Shown piece after piece: positions 11,084-26,000 of a DNA stretch of 64,000 bases. Position 1 is the first letter of the stretch. The number at the start of each line of letters is the position of its first letter. The notes below the pieces were generated by a model that saw nothing but the letters and a program-made list of their open reading frames with translations, was not told the origin of the DNA and searched no databases. This stretch comes from Tenrec ecaudatus (taxonomy: Eukaryota; Chordata; Mammalia; Afrosoricida; Tenrecidae): assembly GCF_050624435.1 (NCBI RefSeq), contig NC_134535.1:123739731-123803730 (forward strand). The letters run 5' to 3'. The translations under genes and the position numbers were made by a program.

Positions 11084-14000
11084 GTAAGCAACATTTCCAG
11101 AAATATCTATTGCCCTCTTTCTTTCTCATTGTATTATCTGCTTCTTGATCCCCCCTTTTATATATTTTCTGATTTCTTATGAATCTGTCATTTAAAGGGG
11201 TTGGTCACTCAATTGCTCTTACCCAGGTTGAAGAAAACCCAAGATAGTTGTTCTTGCATTGATTCAGACTCTCCGGTTGTGATCCACGTCTGTCAGAGGA
11301 GACCCATAGGCCTTTCAGTGGCTGGGTTTTAGGAAGTAGATCACCAGGCTTTTGTCCAGGGGCCTCAAATCATACAACATTCAGGTAGAGGGCAATGATA
11401 TCGGTGAAACATTCACCAAATCGATATGTTCTCAATTGGCTCCATCAAATGGGCTGCAGTCTTTGGCCATTGTAAAGTGACCGAGGTATTGAGCTTTCCT
11501 CAAAGCAGAGATGGCTCATGCCACACAGACAAGCCAGGTTTTATGTGCTAACTCACTCATTCCTTCAGCAATCCAAAGGCAAAGCACTGGCCCTGCCATC
11601 AATATTGCATAGTAAAGAAGATAGACTACACAAGGGATAAGTCTCTAAATGTCCAGACCCCTGTCATCTGTTGTTGTTGTTGTTGTTGTTGTTGAGTGAT
11701 GTCGAGTCTTTTGGGACTCACAGTGACCCTCCATACAACACACTGAAACCCTGCCTGGTCCTGCACCATCCTCACAATCGTTTTTAGATTTCAATCAGTT
11801 ATTGAAACCACTGCCATCTAATCACTTCTGACTCAGCATGACTACACAACAGAGTAGAACTGTCCCTTTCGGTTCCCCAAACTATAAAACTCTATGGAAA
11901 CAGAAAGCCTCAGCTTTCTCTGGTCGTTAGCACCCCAGCACATAGCAAACTACCACCATGGCTCCTGGCAACAGAAACAGGCATTGCAGGATTCTGTGAG
12001 AATGTTCACAAGCTAACTCTTCTTGGGGCCTGACGCAAAGTTAGGGGAGGCATCAAAGTCTATACACCCAGTGAACTGCGTTGGGGCTAAATGTTTAGAA
12101 GCAAATAAAGTGCATTTCCATATACAGCCTATTTGGGTGCTTATGAGCTAAGGGCAGATGTCCTGGTGACACATTGATGAAAGCCATTGACTCTAACTGA
12201 AATGTCAGGGATTTGAGCCCACCAGTGATGGGGGCGAAAAAACAATGAGCAGTTTGCTCCTTAAAGCTTTACCACCTAGGAAATCATATGGAACGGTTCT
12301 ACTTTGTCCTATAGAGTTGCTATGTGTTGGAATCAACTTCACTGCAAGGAGTTAAAGTCAAAGAGTGACATAGAAGGGCCTGGGGGACCTCACCGCTGTG
12401 AAGTCCCTTCATGTGTGTTACAGAGTAGAGCTGTTCTATAGGGTTGTCGTGGCCATCTATCATCCATCGTTACAGAAGCAGATAGCCTGGCTTTTCATCC
12501 AAGTTGCCACTAAGTAGATTGCAGCTATGCTTAGATAAGGAGTTGAGCACAAATTACTTGCACCCATCTGGAAACATGGAGGGTGGAATTTTAGGCTGGG
12601 GTTCTATGGCAAAATGCCTTGTAAATGGTCGCCTTCCTTTGGCTTGGCCGCCATCACTGGAGAGTGAAAGACGAGTCAAGAATTAGCATTGTGTTTGAAA
12701 AGCAGCTGGAATCGTCCTCCCTCGTGTATTAGATACGATCTCTCTGATGCTTCTTGAGCCCAGGGGATTCATGGCATCGTTCATGTAGAACCCCAGACCA
12801 CATGGAGTATTTGAGGAGATTCGGACTTTCAGTGGCAATGGCTGGATGAATTCATATTTTATTGTTGTTACTCAGAACAGGAAAATCATTTCTATCCAAA
12901 ATTTATCATCATTCATGGATTGGTTGCCCATGATGATCAACAGGCTTTTTACTATTATGATACCGCCTGGTTCCACAACAAAAGGAAACCATATTGAGGT
13001 TTAATTTCTAGGTGAGTTGCTTCAGAGTTGCTGAGAGCTACCTGCTGCTCTTCCTTCCTGTTGAAATTTGGCTCTGCTTATTCACATATCTTTATGTTAG
13101 GCGACAATAGGAAGATTGTCTAGGAAATGACCATCATAATAATGTCATTTATACCCTCTATGGCTGATACAGACCCCTGTTCTCCACAGACACTACGTGG
13201 TACTGGTCCCATCCCAGCTCTATTCTGGGGCCACTGAGAAGGCCTGTGTTATGCTGAAAAACCTGAATGAGACTGTAACGGTGACCATAACTATAGAATA
13301 TGGAAGACAAACCTGGGACCTGCTCAGCAACCCTGTGGCAGAAAAGGCCTCTTTCTTCTGCCACCCCTTCTCTGTGAGTACTTCTGTGGAAGGGTGGCGA
13401 TTGGTAGAGAAAGGGTATCCTAATTGATGCCTTATTTCTGATCCCAAAAAAAGCCAAGGAAGAGAAAATGAGAATTACAGAGGGAATTCCAAATTAGATT
13501 CTAGAAATGAAAGTTCTACTGAGTGTGTTAATATAATATTTACAAACAGATCTAATACAACAGAGGACATGTTGTGATACTTAGACAAGTTTTTTGTTTG
13601 ATCTTAAACTTCACTGGTAAATAATGTTTGTGCTATTATTCCCATCTTACAGATAAAACCATTGAGCTGTGTTCAGTGACTTTTCTAAGGACCCGTAGAT
13701 GCTTGAGAGTTGATGGATTGTCTCTATAGCCTTGTATTACTTAGAGTATTAAATGTTAGTTAATCATGTTGGCTTAGTACCAATAATGATGTCAGTATGC
13801 AAAATCTCGAAAACAAATAAGATGAACAAAGAAGAATGGAATTCGAGTGAGAATATTGAACATAAAATGGACTGCCAGAACTGTGATCAAATCTGTCTTG
13901 CAAGAAGTATAGCCAGAAAGTTCCGTAAATGGGGGAATGGTTAGATTTTGTCTCATGTACTTTGGGTTACCAGGAGGGCCCAGGGCCCAGAAAGAATATC

Positions 14001-17000
14001 ATGCTTAGTAAAGTAGAAGTGCAGCAGAAAAGAAGACCCTCAAAGAGGTGGATTGATACCATGGCTTCACTTCAATAATGTGCTCGAATATAGCGATGAT
14101 TTTGAGGCGGGCAAACACCTCAGCAAGGTTCTTTCCTGATGTACAGAGGGGCTGTATGAGTCAAAACTGACACAGGGCACTTAACAGCAACAATGTGTTG
14201 CTGACAAATGGAAAATAAATCTGAATAAATGGAAAATAAATCTGAAAATAAATCTGACAAATGGAAAATAAATTTGCTGACAAATGGAAAATATAAAAAT
14301 CTGAAAATAAACCATCCTTGTTGTGAAGATGTAGGCCTGTTTCCTTCACTATTATGATTGGATTGAAGAATTAATTCATTTTACTGAAATGATTTTCCCT
14401 CTTTAATTAAATCAACCAATTGTTACTGCTTGTTACATGATCAAAATAACCAATTTATAAAGCAAAGAACATATTCTTGGACTTGTCCCCTGCTAATTCT
14501 CATGGGACTAACCAGGTTAACTGAGGAAATCAAGTAGAATGAGACATTCTCATGTGGATCTGGGCAGATTCTTCAGCCCATTGTCTTTTACAGCTTCCAG
14601 AGCTCCCGACTTCGGTGGCATCTATTACTGTGCAGGTGAAGGGGCCGACCCACCATTTCAGAAAGAAGAAAGCAATAGACATAAAAAAAATAGAGAACCT
14701 AGTCTTTGTTCATACAGACAAACCGATCTACAAACCAGCACAAACAGGTATAAAAAATCTAATAAGTAAGAGAAACTGTAAGGGCTGTGGGCCTTTTATA
14801 ACTTTATTCTACGGTCATTGAAATCCTAGCATGTGGCAATGTATGACTCCCTGGGTTTCCAATGGAGGGACTCATGGACCAAATTCTTGTGTGTTTCAGT
14901 GAGATTCCGCATTGTCTCTGTGAATGTCAATTTTTACCCTTTGGATGAAATGGTGAGTCTCACCACAGTAGAGGAGGTTGGAAGAATTGTCAAAAATTTA
15001 AGTTCTATTCTTTTGGAAAGACTGAGGCCAAAATATGAGATATTTGAATCTGTTGCAGATGTACGAGGGGATAACTAAGTTCAGGATCAAGACAATTCAC
15101 TAACACCATTCTTAAAAAACACTCTATTGAAGTTGCTTAAAGTATAACTTACCTCCTTAAATATCCCAGCTATTTTATTGAACAAAAGAAAATTGCATTG
15201 AATTTCTGTCAGACAAATATTATCAACAAAACAAACTTACTTGAATCACTTAAGCATATTATGATTCCCAAGTCATACATTATATCACAAAAGGAAAGTT
15301 ATGACTTCGTAAGATGGGGCTCCCACACTAAGTGTTGTGAACCAAACAGGAGGGACATTTCTTTGTTTAAACAAAAAATAAAGATATTTACTTGCTCTAG
15401 ATAGCTTTGTCCCTGCTGCCACCATCGTTTTCTCTTCCTAAGTTCCATCTCTGACATACTATGTCTTTCTTTCTTTTCAGTTCCCTGTGGTTTATATTGA
15501 GGTAGGTAATGCATTGTGTGTTGCAATTAGAATGAGGACTTACAAGTTATATTAAATCATCCCTCTCCCTCCCTTCCACACAATTTCACAAAAATGAAGC
15601 AAATACTATTTTCCTGTCTACCTTAAATCATCTGTAGATATCAATGAGCTATAAACGAAGGACCAAAATCCCCTAATAAGATCCTGTTCAGAGACTTCAA
15701 GGATAAGTCAAAAAATATTGCTGTAAGGGTACCAGTTCATACTGATGGCTGCAGACCAGTTCTTTCAGTAACATGCTTGTTTCACTTTCATTAGGACGCC
15801 TTCAGAAATAAATACAACCAAAGCAGAGACTTCGGAAGAAATCTATTGGACCAGTTAAATTCAAGGCACAGAGGTCAGCTCAGAGGGTTCTAGCAACTTT
15901 TTTTTTTTAGGGAATTCCAAAGTGATTATCTTGATAGATTTCCCCCAAAGGACACAGAATGATCACAGAAGCTTTTTATGAAGAAATTTAAAGAAAATTT
16001 AAAACCGCATTTGTGAGAGGAAAAACAAATGGGAAAATTGCACCAAGGAAGAGTTTACCATGACTGCAGTGTAGCTGCTTGTTCTTTGAGAGTAGTAAGG
16101 GCTGTTCTGGAAGAACATCATTGGGGAACATTTTAAAAATCATTTTATTGGAGATCCATACAGCTCTTATCAGAATACATACATGCATCCATTGTGTCAA
16201 GCACATTTGTACATTTGTTGTCATCATCATTCTCAAAATATTTTCTTTCTACTTGAGCCCATGGTATCAGCTCCGTGTTTTTCTCCTCCATCCCCCCACC
16301 CCCCAAGATCCCTTGATAATGTATAAATTATTTTTTTTCATGTCTTATACTGACTGATGTCTCCCTTCATGCACTTTTCTGTTGTCCATTGCCATAATGT
16401 AGATCATTGTGATTGGTTCCCCTTTCCTCCCCCCACTTTCCCTCTACTCTCCTCATATCACTACTCTCATTATTGGTCCTGAGGGGTTTATCTGTCCTGG
16501 ATTTCCCGTGTTTCCAGTTATTATCTGCATCCATGTACATGCTCTGGTCTAGCCAGATTTGTAAAATAGAATTGGGTCATGATATTACAGGTGGGGAGGA
16601 AGCATTAAAAAACTAAAGAAAAGTTGTATGTTTCATTGGTGCTATAACACACTGTGACTGACTCATCTCTTCCTTCTAACCCTTATGTAAGGGATGTCCA
16701 ATTGTCTACAGATGGGCTTTGGGTCTCCACTCTGCCCTCACCCTCATTCAAATTGATATGATTTTTTGTTCTGGGTCTTTGATGGCTGATACCTGATCCT
16801 ATTGACACCTCATGATCACACAGGCTGGTGTGCTTCTTCCATGTGGACTTTGTTGCTTCCAGCTAGATGGCCACTTATTTAGCTTCAAGCTTTTAAGACC
16901 CCAGATACTATATATTTTGATAGCTGGGCTCCATAAGCTTTCTTCACCACATTTGCTTATGCACACATTTTGTCTTCAGCGAGCATGTTGGGAAGGTGGG

Positions 17001-20000
17001 CATTACAGAATTTTGGGATATTAGAACAAGGTGTTCTTGTGTTGAGGGAGTCCTTGAGTAGAGGCCCAATGTCCACCTGCTACCTTAATACTTAACATAT
17101 AAATATATGTACATAAATCTATTCCCCTATCATTTTTAAAATATATCTACATATATACATGCCTATATTTAGACCTCTATAAATGTCCTTTGCCTCCTAG
17201 TTCTTTCCTCTAGTTCCTTTTACTTTCCTCTTGTCCCACCATCATGTTCGGCCTTCATTTGGGTTTCAGTAATTCCTCTTAGCTACATTGCCCTTAATCA
17301 AGCCCAACCAGGCATCATGTGCGCTCCTCGCCGTCTATTTTAGATCACTTGTTGGTCCCTGGTCCCTGGTTGGTTGACACCTCCCTACTTTCCCCCACCT
17401 CCCTCTCTCCTGTCCTCCCCCCAACCACCCCCAGAACCATCCATCCCATTGTTTTCCCCTCCAGATTGTTTATCCCACCTAACTTATCTAGATAGACATA
17501 CAGAGACGATAATAAGCACAAAACCAAGACAGAGCAAAACAAAATAAACAACAACAAAAGAAAAGCCTATAAGTAGGTCCTGGTCTCTTTGTTGATCATT
17601 GGGGAACCTTATCTCATTCATTCTATAGCCCTGAACTTGTCTCATCCTTTCGTTCCTCAAACTCAATGAGCATTGAAAGGAACATGAGTGGAGTCCCTCA
17701 AGAATGCCCAAACTACCATTTTGTTGTGTAAATAAGAGCAAAGGGTTCTTGAAAGATGAGTTAGAGAGACAAAAACCCATCACCTTCAGAAATGCATACA
17801 CCTCAATGAAGGAAATATGAAGAAATAATAGCTTCACATTTTGATTTTTTGTTTAATAAAGGACTCCCTAATTTCTGTAGCAATACTTTTTGACTTACCC
17901 TGGTGTATTTGACCCAAAAGGGGAAACATCATTTTTAAAAGATGGGCCAGTGTGGAATAGTATCTTTAATAGCTTGTATCTTATAAGGCTATTGTCCAAA
18001 ACCCAGCATAGAATTCCTAGAAAATTTGGATGAAACCTTTTCGGTGTAAGTTAACCAAGCATCTGTAATGTAATACCCAAGGCCATTCCTACCTAATAAG
18101 TTTCCACTCCCTCAAAAGTTCATTTCAATTACTTATGTGGACTTTTTACCTATAGAACCCCAAGAAGAACAGAATTTTCCAGTGGCAAAATATCAGATTG
18201 CAGGGGGGGCTCACCCAGCTCTCCTTCCCACTCTCAGAGGAACCCATTCTAGGCCCTTACAAGGTCGTCGTACAAAAGAATCTGGAAAAAAAAATAGAGC
18301 ACCCCTTCGAGGTGCTAGAATATGGTAAGTATTCTTCATGTACAAATAATTAGTGATATCACAGTAATTATAATTGAATACTGTTACATAGAGAAGGCCA
18401 GAAAAGTGTAAGTTCCAATATTAAAAATTAACAAGTCTTATCATTTGTCTAAATATTTGCTAATCAATTTTCATGTTTTGCTATCTCATGTATTTCTTAC
18501 TGCAGTCCTTTGAAGCAGAATGAAAACTTATAAGTTCCATTGAATTGCCACTCTCCTGTCCTCCCATACCATTTCATAAAAACTATTTATTTTTATTACT
18601 TTCCCATCTATCTTACATCTCTTGTAGAAATCAATAAGCTATAAATGGAACAAGACTTTCTAAGGTGATACTGTTTGGTGACTTTAAGTATGATTACATT
18701 TAACCTCAGTTTACTAATGAGCAAATCAATTCTAGAAAAGTTAGCTAACTTGCCAAAATCTCACAGTCGATAGGAAGCAAGAGATATTTGAATAGGTCCA
18801 TTCGACCTTATTCAAACACAAATTGTTAATTGTGAACTATCCACATTTCTGTTGATTTATAACAGAAGGAACTTCTTCCTGAAATTACCTAGTATATGCC
18901 TATAGCATCTATCAGCACTACTCCAATTACAGTAATAAGGCACATTGATACCATTAGCTCTCAGTTATGTGGAGATTCAAATGTACATTAAATATTTTAA
19001 GCTATGGTTGAAGAGTCCTATCACAAAAACATGAGTCCTCAAATTTATTAGAACAAAAAAATTATGAAATACAAATTTATAGTAGGAATAACACCTTAAG
19101 CAAATGTGGATGAAACTAGTCCAGCAGGGACAATGGATAGATCAGAGAAAACTTACTAACCAGTTCCCTTAAACCATTAGTAAACCAGAACCAAAGCAGA
19201 TGCTAAGTAATCAAGTGTGATGCACGACTACCCGTGTATCAGAATAGTACTATGATACCTAGGGGTTTTTTTTTACACCTTTTTTGTTGTTTGGGTTTGT
19301 TTGCTTTGTTTTTTCAATTGTTTTATTAGGGGCTCATACAACCCTTATCACAATCCATACATACATCAATTGTGCCAAGCACATTTATACATTCATTGCC
19401 CTCATTATTCTCAAAACATCCGCTCTCCACCCAAGCCCCGGGCATCAGCTCCTCATTTTTTCCCTCCCTCCCTGCTCCCCACTCTCTCATGAACCCTTGA
19501 TAATTTAGAAATTATTATTTTGTCATATCTTGCCCTGTCCGACATCTCCCTTCACCCACTTTTCTGTTGTCCGTCCCCCAGGGAGGAGGTTAGATGTAGA
19601 TCCTTGTAATGGGTTCCCCTTTTCCAACTCTCCGCCCTCCTGGTATCGCCACTCTCACCACTGGTCCTGAAGGGATCATCCGCTCTGGATTCCCTGTGTT
19701 TCCAGTTCCTATCTGTATATATTTTTTCTTTTGTTTTTCTTTTGTAGTATTTCTCCAGCAGTTTTGTTTTGCTTGTTCTGTTTTTCGAAATAGTTCTCCT
19801 TGAGTACCTTTGGGTGGACTCAAACGTTGAACTCTTTAATTAACAATCAATATATCAACAATTTATACTACCTAGGGACTCCCAGTCATTGGCAGGGATG
19901 AATAAATTACAGTTTGTAAGGACCATGAGAAAGAAACCAGGTACCTTCAGAGAAGACAACAAAGGGAAGAATCCACAAAAAACTGTTATTTATGCATAGT

Positions 20001-23000
20001 GACCACTTCACTAGATCCAGAACCAAGTCGATGAAGGGCATGGAAACCGTTCCGCATGAGCGTTGGCAGTTGGGTCAGGGAGAAACAAAGCAAACAAATA
20101 ACCACAACAAAAATGGATGCTGAGAGAGAACCTATTAGTTTCTCTCTGATGCTCTTAAGAGACTAATGGTACTCCTCTTCAGCAATTTGTAGGAGAATCT
20201 GGAAAATGTAGGATCACTTAAACCAAGTTGACATAATACAAACTGCCATGGTAACGAGTGGCATCTACTTGGTCAGTAGTGTACCTGATATTCTTTGTGG
20301 CAATGGAAATCATTTCATGTGACTCTATGTTAGAAATGTATAATACTTTCAAAAGCCTCACCTCTTATTCATTTTTGTTGTCAACAGTTTTGCCCAGATT
20401 TGAGGTCCAAGTGAAATTACCTAATACAATTGGTTTCCTAGATGAAGAATTTGAAGTATCTGTCTGTGGCCAGTAAGTTGCATTTTCCACCCCCACCCCC
20501 CATATCATTTCTGTTTCCCTATCTGTTTCAGAATTTTTATCTCAAATGACAGTTATTTGACTTTAAAGTACTCAAAATAGCTTCCAAACTTGCCTGAGTC
20601 TAATGCTAGCGAGAAGTGGTAGCCTATAACCCTTCTATTCCCCCCTCTGCTGTTGATTATTATTCATAGAGATTTCATGAGTGTCCTCGTAGTTGAAGTG
20701 TGCTCTGTAAGAATTTTTGCTTCAATTTTTATTGTGAATTGGGTGAAGTCTTACAGAAAAGATCAATTTCCATTTCGATGATTCAAACACATTTTGTTTC
20801 ATCTTATTAATTGCAATTCTCTCCATGAAACATCTCTTCTTCTGTGTTTCCTGCGTCCATTCCTCCTTCTTTCCTAACCCTTCGGAACTGTCCACTTGGG
20901 CAAACTGTCCACTTTTGGTCTTCAATTATTGATTTTTCTAAGGTGGGCATAGCTCACTAGTGTTATGATAGACCAGTATAATGCTTGGCTGAAATTGAGC
21001 CACGGGGTGAGTTAGTTTGCAAACCTGAGGTGACTAAAGGGCTTCCAGTAGTCTCTATTGGCCCAGTAGACCTGGTCTTTTTAAAAATAATTTATAGTTT
21101 TGTTCTATATTTTTCTCCTACCGTAACCAAGACCTCCTCATGTGATCTGTTTTAGAGTGTTGATAGTGGTTGCTGGGCAACAGCTAGTTTTTCTTGTGTC
21201 CTGGTCAAGGAAAATAATGTTCATGTGGTGTATTAGTCCATTTTATCAGTTGTTTCTAGGTTTATTTAATTTCAACACTCTTTTCCCCTTTGGCCAGGAA
21301 GAGGCCAATAGTTGCAACCTAGATGAACCCAGCCATTAGTCTTCAAAATAGGATGTAGAGCGTTGTCTCTGTGGACTATGTTATGCCAATGGACCTAGGT
21401 GACCCCTAAGACTATGGTCCTGAGCCACCAAGCCCAGCAACTCATTCCCTCGAGGTTTTTGATGACATCTAAGAAATTTCATAATTTTGCCCTCTACATG
21501 CTCTACCACATTCATAGACCTATGTGTAGCAAAGGTACAGATATCCTCTGTATGTATTTGTCAGTATACTCGTGTACTCGTCTACTCGCACTATCCCTCC
21601 CATACCCATTCAGCCTGTATGCCTAGTCCTGCATCTAACTCTAGATCACGGTCATGATGGAATTGTATATAAAACCCGATTTCTCTCTGGTTCCTTTAAC
21701 TCTTCACTTCTCCCAGTGTCTTCTCTAGTGTCCATCATTTTTGGCTGACCACCTACTTCCTGTTTATTGCTTTCCCCTGTCTACTTTCTACTCAGTTACT
21801 TCCCCCTTTCTTTCCCTCTACTCCCTGTTAACCATCAAAGAATGCTTCTTAACCTTTTAAAAAATATTCATAATAGTGGTCTCATGCAATGTTTGTCCTT
21901 TTGCACTCAACCATATCACACATGATCATGAGCTTTTCTATATATATTTGGTGGCTTGTATGGCGAAGTGTTCTTCATGTATTCAAGTTTCCCCCTTTGG
22001 GTTGTGGAATATCACACAAAGAAAATCATACTATATGTGCTTGCACAGCTCAGCTCACCAAAACAGTGACAGTATCCTAGTAAATTCCACAAGTGGGTGG
22101 GTCTTTCCTTTTTTCTTTTACTGCCCATCCTCAGGCATACTTCCCTTCTCCTTTCCTTCCCCGAGTACAGCCCTAAGCCCTGGCCCATCATAGCCATCAA
22201 AGTCTTTTCCTTCAGTGTAAAAGCATTATTTTTCCTTTCTAATAATGGTGTCATAAAATATTTGCCAAGAATTTCACTGTAAAGTAGTATCTCGTTGTTT
22301 TCTTAATTTGTATTTATCTTAAGCCTAATGAACATGAGAGCATTTTTTCGTATAATTATTGGCCGTCTGACATCATTTTAGTAAATTGTCTATTCAAGCC
22401 TTGGGTTCATTTATTGACTGGGTTACTTGTATTTTTTCCCATTAAAGTATTATAGTTTTCTATAGATTTTTAAAATTAGCCCTTTATCTTATATATCATT
22501 GCAAAATATTTTCCAAATCGATGAGTTCTCTTTTACTCTTTTGTTGAATTCTTTTCATGCACATAAATGTTGCATTTATAGAAGGTCCTGGTCCTCTATT
22601 TTCTTTTTCTGTAACGTGAGTGTTTTTCATTGCTTGGTAATGTGCATTGTATTAATAACCTTAAGCTTGTCCCTATTTTTTCATTGATGCTCCTTATATT
22701 CTAGAGTTTATATTTAGGTCTTTAATCTACCTTGAGTTTGATTTTGTACATAGTATGAGTTGGTTATGGGTCCTATTTCATTCTTTTACCAGTGATATTC
22801 AATTTTCCCAGTATGTTTTACTAAAAAGCATCTTCTTTCCCATTTAAAGTGTTTTAGGCCTTTGTCAAAAATCAGGTGTCTGTAGGTGTTTGGTTATATT
22901 TCTAGGTTCTCTGTTCCAATCCATTGATCTGCATATCTATCATTGTACCAATACCAAGCTGTTTTGATTACTAGGGCTGCAGAATAGGCTTTAAATTGAG

Positions 23001-26000
23001 AAGTGAAAGACCTCCTACTTGTTTGTTTTTTTAATAGTGTTTTGTTTATCCTTGATGTATTTCCTTTCCATATAAAGTTAGTGATTATTTTTCCCATTTC
23101 TTTGAAGAATAGTGCTGCAATTTAGACAGGAAATTGCATTGAATTTATAGAGGGATTTTGGTAATATTGACATTTTGTGTATATTAAGTCTTCCTCTTCA
23201 TGAGCATGGAACATTCTTCCATTTGATAGAGTCTATTTTGGTTTCTTGTAGAGTGTTTTATGGCTTTCTGTGTAGAAGTCTATTGTTTCTCTGTTAAGAT
23301 TTATTCCTAAGTATTTTATCACTTGGTTAGTTATTGTAAATGGTATCATTGTTCTATTTATCTTTTGGGGCTCCTTTTCTTTCATTATCAAGAATCTTAT
23401 TGATTTTCATATGGTGATCTTATAGCCTGCTACATTGACAATTATTATAATTAGTTGCAGAAAAATTTTTATCGAATCTTTGGGGTTCTCTCTATATAAG
23501 ATTCTGCCATCTGCAAATAAAGACAGCTCTCTTTCTGTGCCAGTGAATATGCCTTTAATATCTTTTTTATATCACATAGTTCTAGCTAAAACTTACAGGA
23601 CTATATTAAATAAGAGAGAATGGTGCTAAATATCAATCCTGTCTGATTCCCATTCTAAAGAGAAAAGTTTTTAATTTCTCCACATTAAGTGAAATGCTAG
23701 TCACTGATTTTGCATATTTGACTTTATTATGGCGAGGAATTTCCCTTCTTTTCCTATATTATTAAGTATTTTTAACAAGAATGGATGTGAGTTTTATCAA
23801 ATGCCTTTTCTGCATTGATTGATATAGTCATACGGTCCTTTTCCTTTATTTTGTTTATGTAATGGATAATATTAATTTTTTCTAATATTGGACCATCGTT
23901 GTATATCTGGTATGAATCCCATTTGATCATGGTTATTCGTTTTCAAATGTTTTATTGAATTCTGTTGGCTAGATTTTTGTTGACAATTGTGATGTCTATA
24001 TTCATCAGGGATATTGGTCTATACTTTTCCATTAAAATTCTGGCGATGTCTTTGCCTGGGTTAGGCATCAGGGTCATACTGGCTTCATAAAATGAGATTA
24101 GTAATATATTATCCTTCTCTGTATTCTGAAATCGTTTATGTAGGTTTGGTGTTAGCATGTCTCTAAAACTTGCTAGAATTATTTGATAAAACATTCTGGC
24201 CCAGATTTTTTGATGATGAGAGTTTTCTGTTTTTTTTTAATTGTAACAGTTTTATTGGCCTATAATTCACATATGCAGTTCAATAGTTTTAGAATATTAA
24301 AGGGTTGTGAAATCATCACTACAATCGATTTTAGAATATTTATTTCTTCCTTGTACTCATTATTTATTTGTTCATGATGTCCATCCCACCTCTCCTGACA
24401 TAAGCCCAAGAAACTATTCATACACTTACTGTTTCTGTAGATTTACCTATCCTGGGTTTCCCATAGAGAAAAACATACAAAAATAAAACCTAGTAACAAA
24501 AATAAAACATAGGAAAATCTCAGATGAAAAATTGAGTGAAAATAATAAAAATTATAACAAATTTTAAATGGATCAGCAATGATAAGGAATTAAAATTTCC
24601 TTGAACTACATCTGCATTTATCCATTTTACAATGCTCCCTGTCTGACAAGGCTCTTCACATCCCTGGCCAATGGTCAGAGGGGAGTCACTGGAAGCTTCA
24701 TCTAAGTGGAGGCCAGCAAATGGATTGTGCACTTTCACTGTCATTTCAGTCTTCTGAAAACTGGGTGCTCAGAATTTAAGATCCAATACCATTCCTATCT
24801 CTGGCCTTGGATTTTATTATTTACAGTTAATAAAGATTTCTTCTCTGAGGATTGTAATTATAGGAATTATCTTAGAAAATCTATGATTTCCCCCCTTCAT
24901 ATGGTTGGTGGTGTACAGATATGTTAGAATGAGGCAATTAGCAGTGTTGGCTCTACTGTGTAAACCAAGACAGGCTAATCTTTGTACTTATGTCACAAGG
25001 AAAGTTTTATTTTCCAAATGTAATAAAAGTAGTCAAAATTACCAAGATTGGGAATATTTCTTCTAAGGTGTAAGCATGAAAGAGTTATAAACTATAGAAA
25101 TCTATAAAGAAACTCACAAATTCATTCAGAAGGGCTGTTTAAATAAGACATTCCATTTTACTAAGAGAATTATAAAATACAAATCTGCCTCATGTGCTTT
25201 ACAAGCAAAATATACTGTTTGATATATAATGGTATTAACATCAGATAGTTACGTGATCCTGAAGGCTATAATATGAACACTAGCCCGCTTCTCCTTTGTT
25301 TATGCTTCCAACTGAGAATGAAATAAACTAATGGAAGAATTCTTCACATGATTTCTTGTGACAATTTGTAGAGGCCACAGTCACTTTTCTGCTGTCAGAG
25401 TTACGACTCTCTAATGTGAAATCAGAATTGATTTACTGCTCTGCTGGTCATAGCTTGAATATTGCAAAAACCCTTTGATGGAGGATATTTCATGATGATG
25501 TTGCAAATGGCAGTTCTTGCCCTCTTGGTGTTTTGGAAAGAGCAAAACTGTGAAAGTTCACATCAGCCAGAACAGCTGTGTCTTTGTCACATTCTCTATG
25601 GTGAATTTGGTTTTTCCATCATTTGCCAGTGATTGGTCCGATTCTCCTCAAGAGGTGGTCTCCCTTTGAAGGCTTAACCTGTATGATTTCAAAAGACCCT
25701 AGGAAGACATTGTCCAGTTTGAGGAGGACAAGGGCAACCTCCTCTGGCCAAAGAGCAATCGCTGGCACCTGCCGTAGATCTCCTGTAGTCAAGAGTGGCC
25801 AGGAAGTTCAGCATTAGCCGCCTCAAGCAAGAGCTAAAGGCAGGAAATAAATACTGTCCTTTCCAAAATTCTGGTTGAGAGGTTGGCTCCAGTGTCCTCC
25901 AGGAGGGCTGGGCAACAATCAATACAATAAACATGAAGGGATGAGAAGATACATTCCAGACACTGCTCAGCATGAAAAGAATGAGGGAGAAGTACTAGTG

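Noticed and set aside
14594..14640. Phrase resembling immunoglobulin YYC in another frame near exon 3
   Set aside because: It is in the wrong frame of a well supported macroglobulin exon.
15795..15893. Candidate exon 6 after an AG at 15794, with an in-frame stop at 15891 that would suggest a pseudogene
   Set aside because: A far better exon 6 of exactly 169 nt, with conserved family motifs, lies at 18156-18324. The match at 15795 is a chance resemblance.
25620..26000. Possible retrocopy upstream of the L1 at 26035
   Set aside because: Short open frames occur on both strands but no protein family was recognised and no insertion hallmarks were seen.
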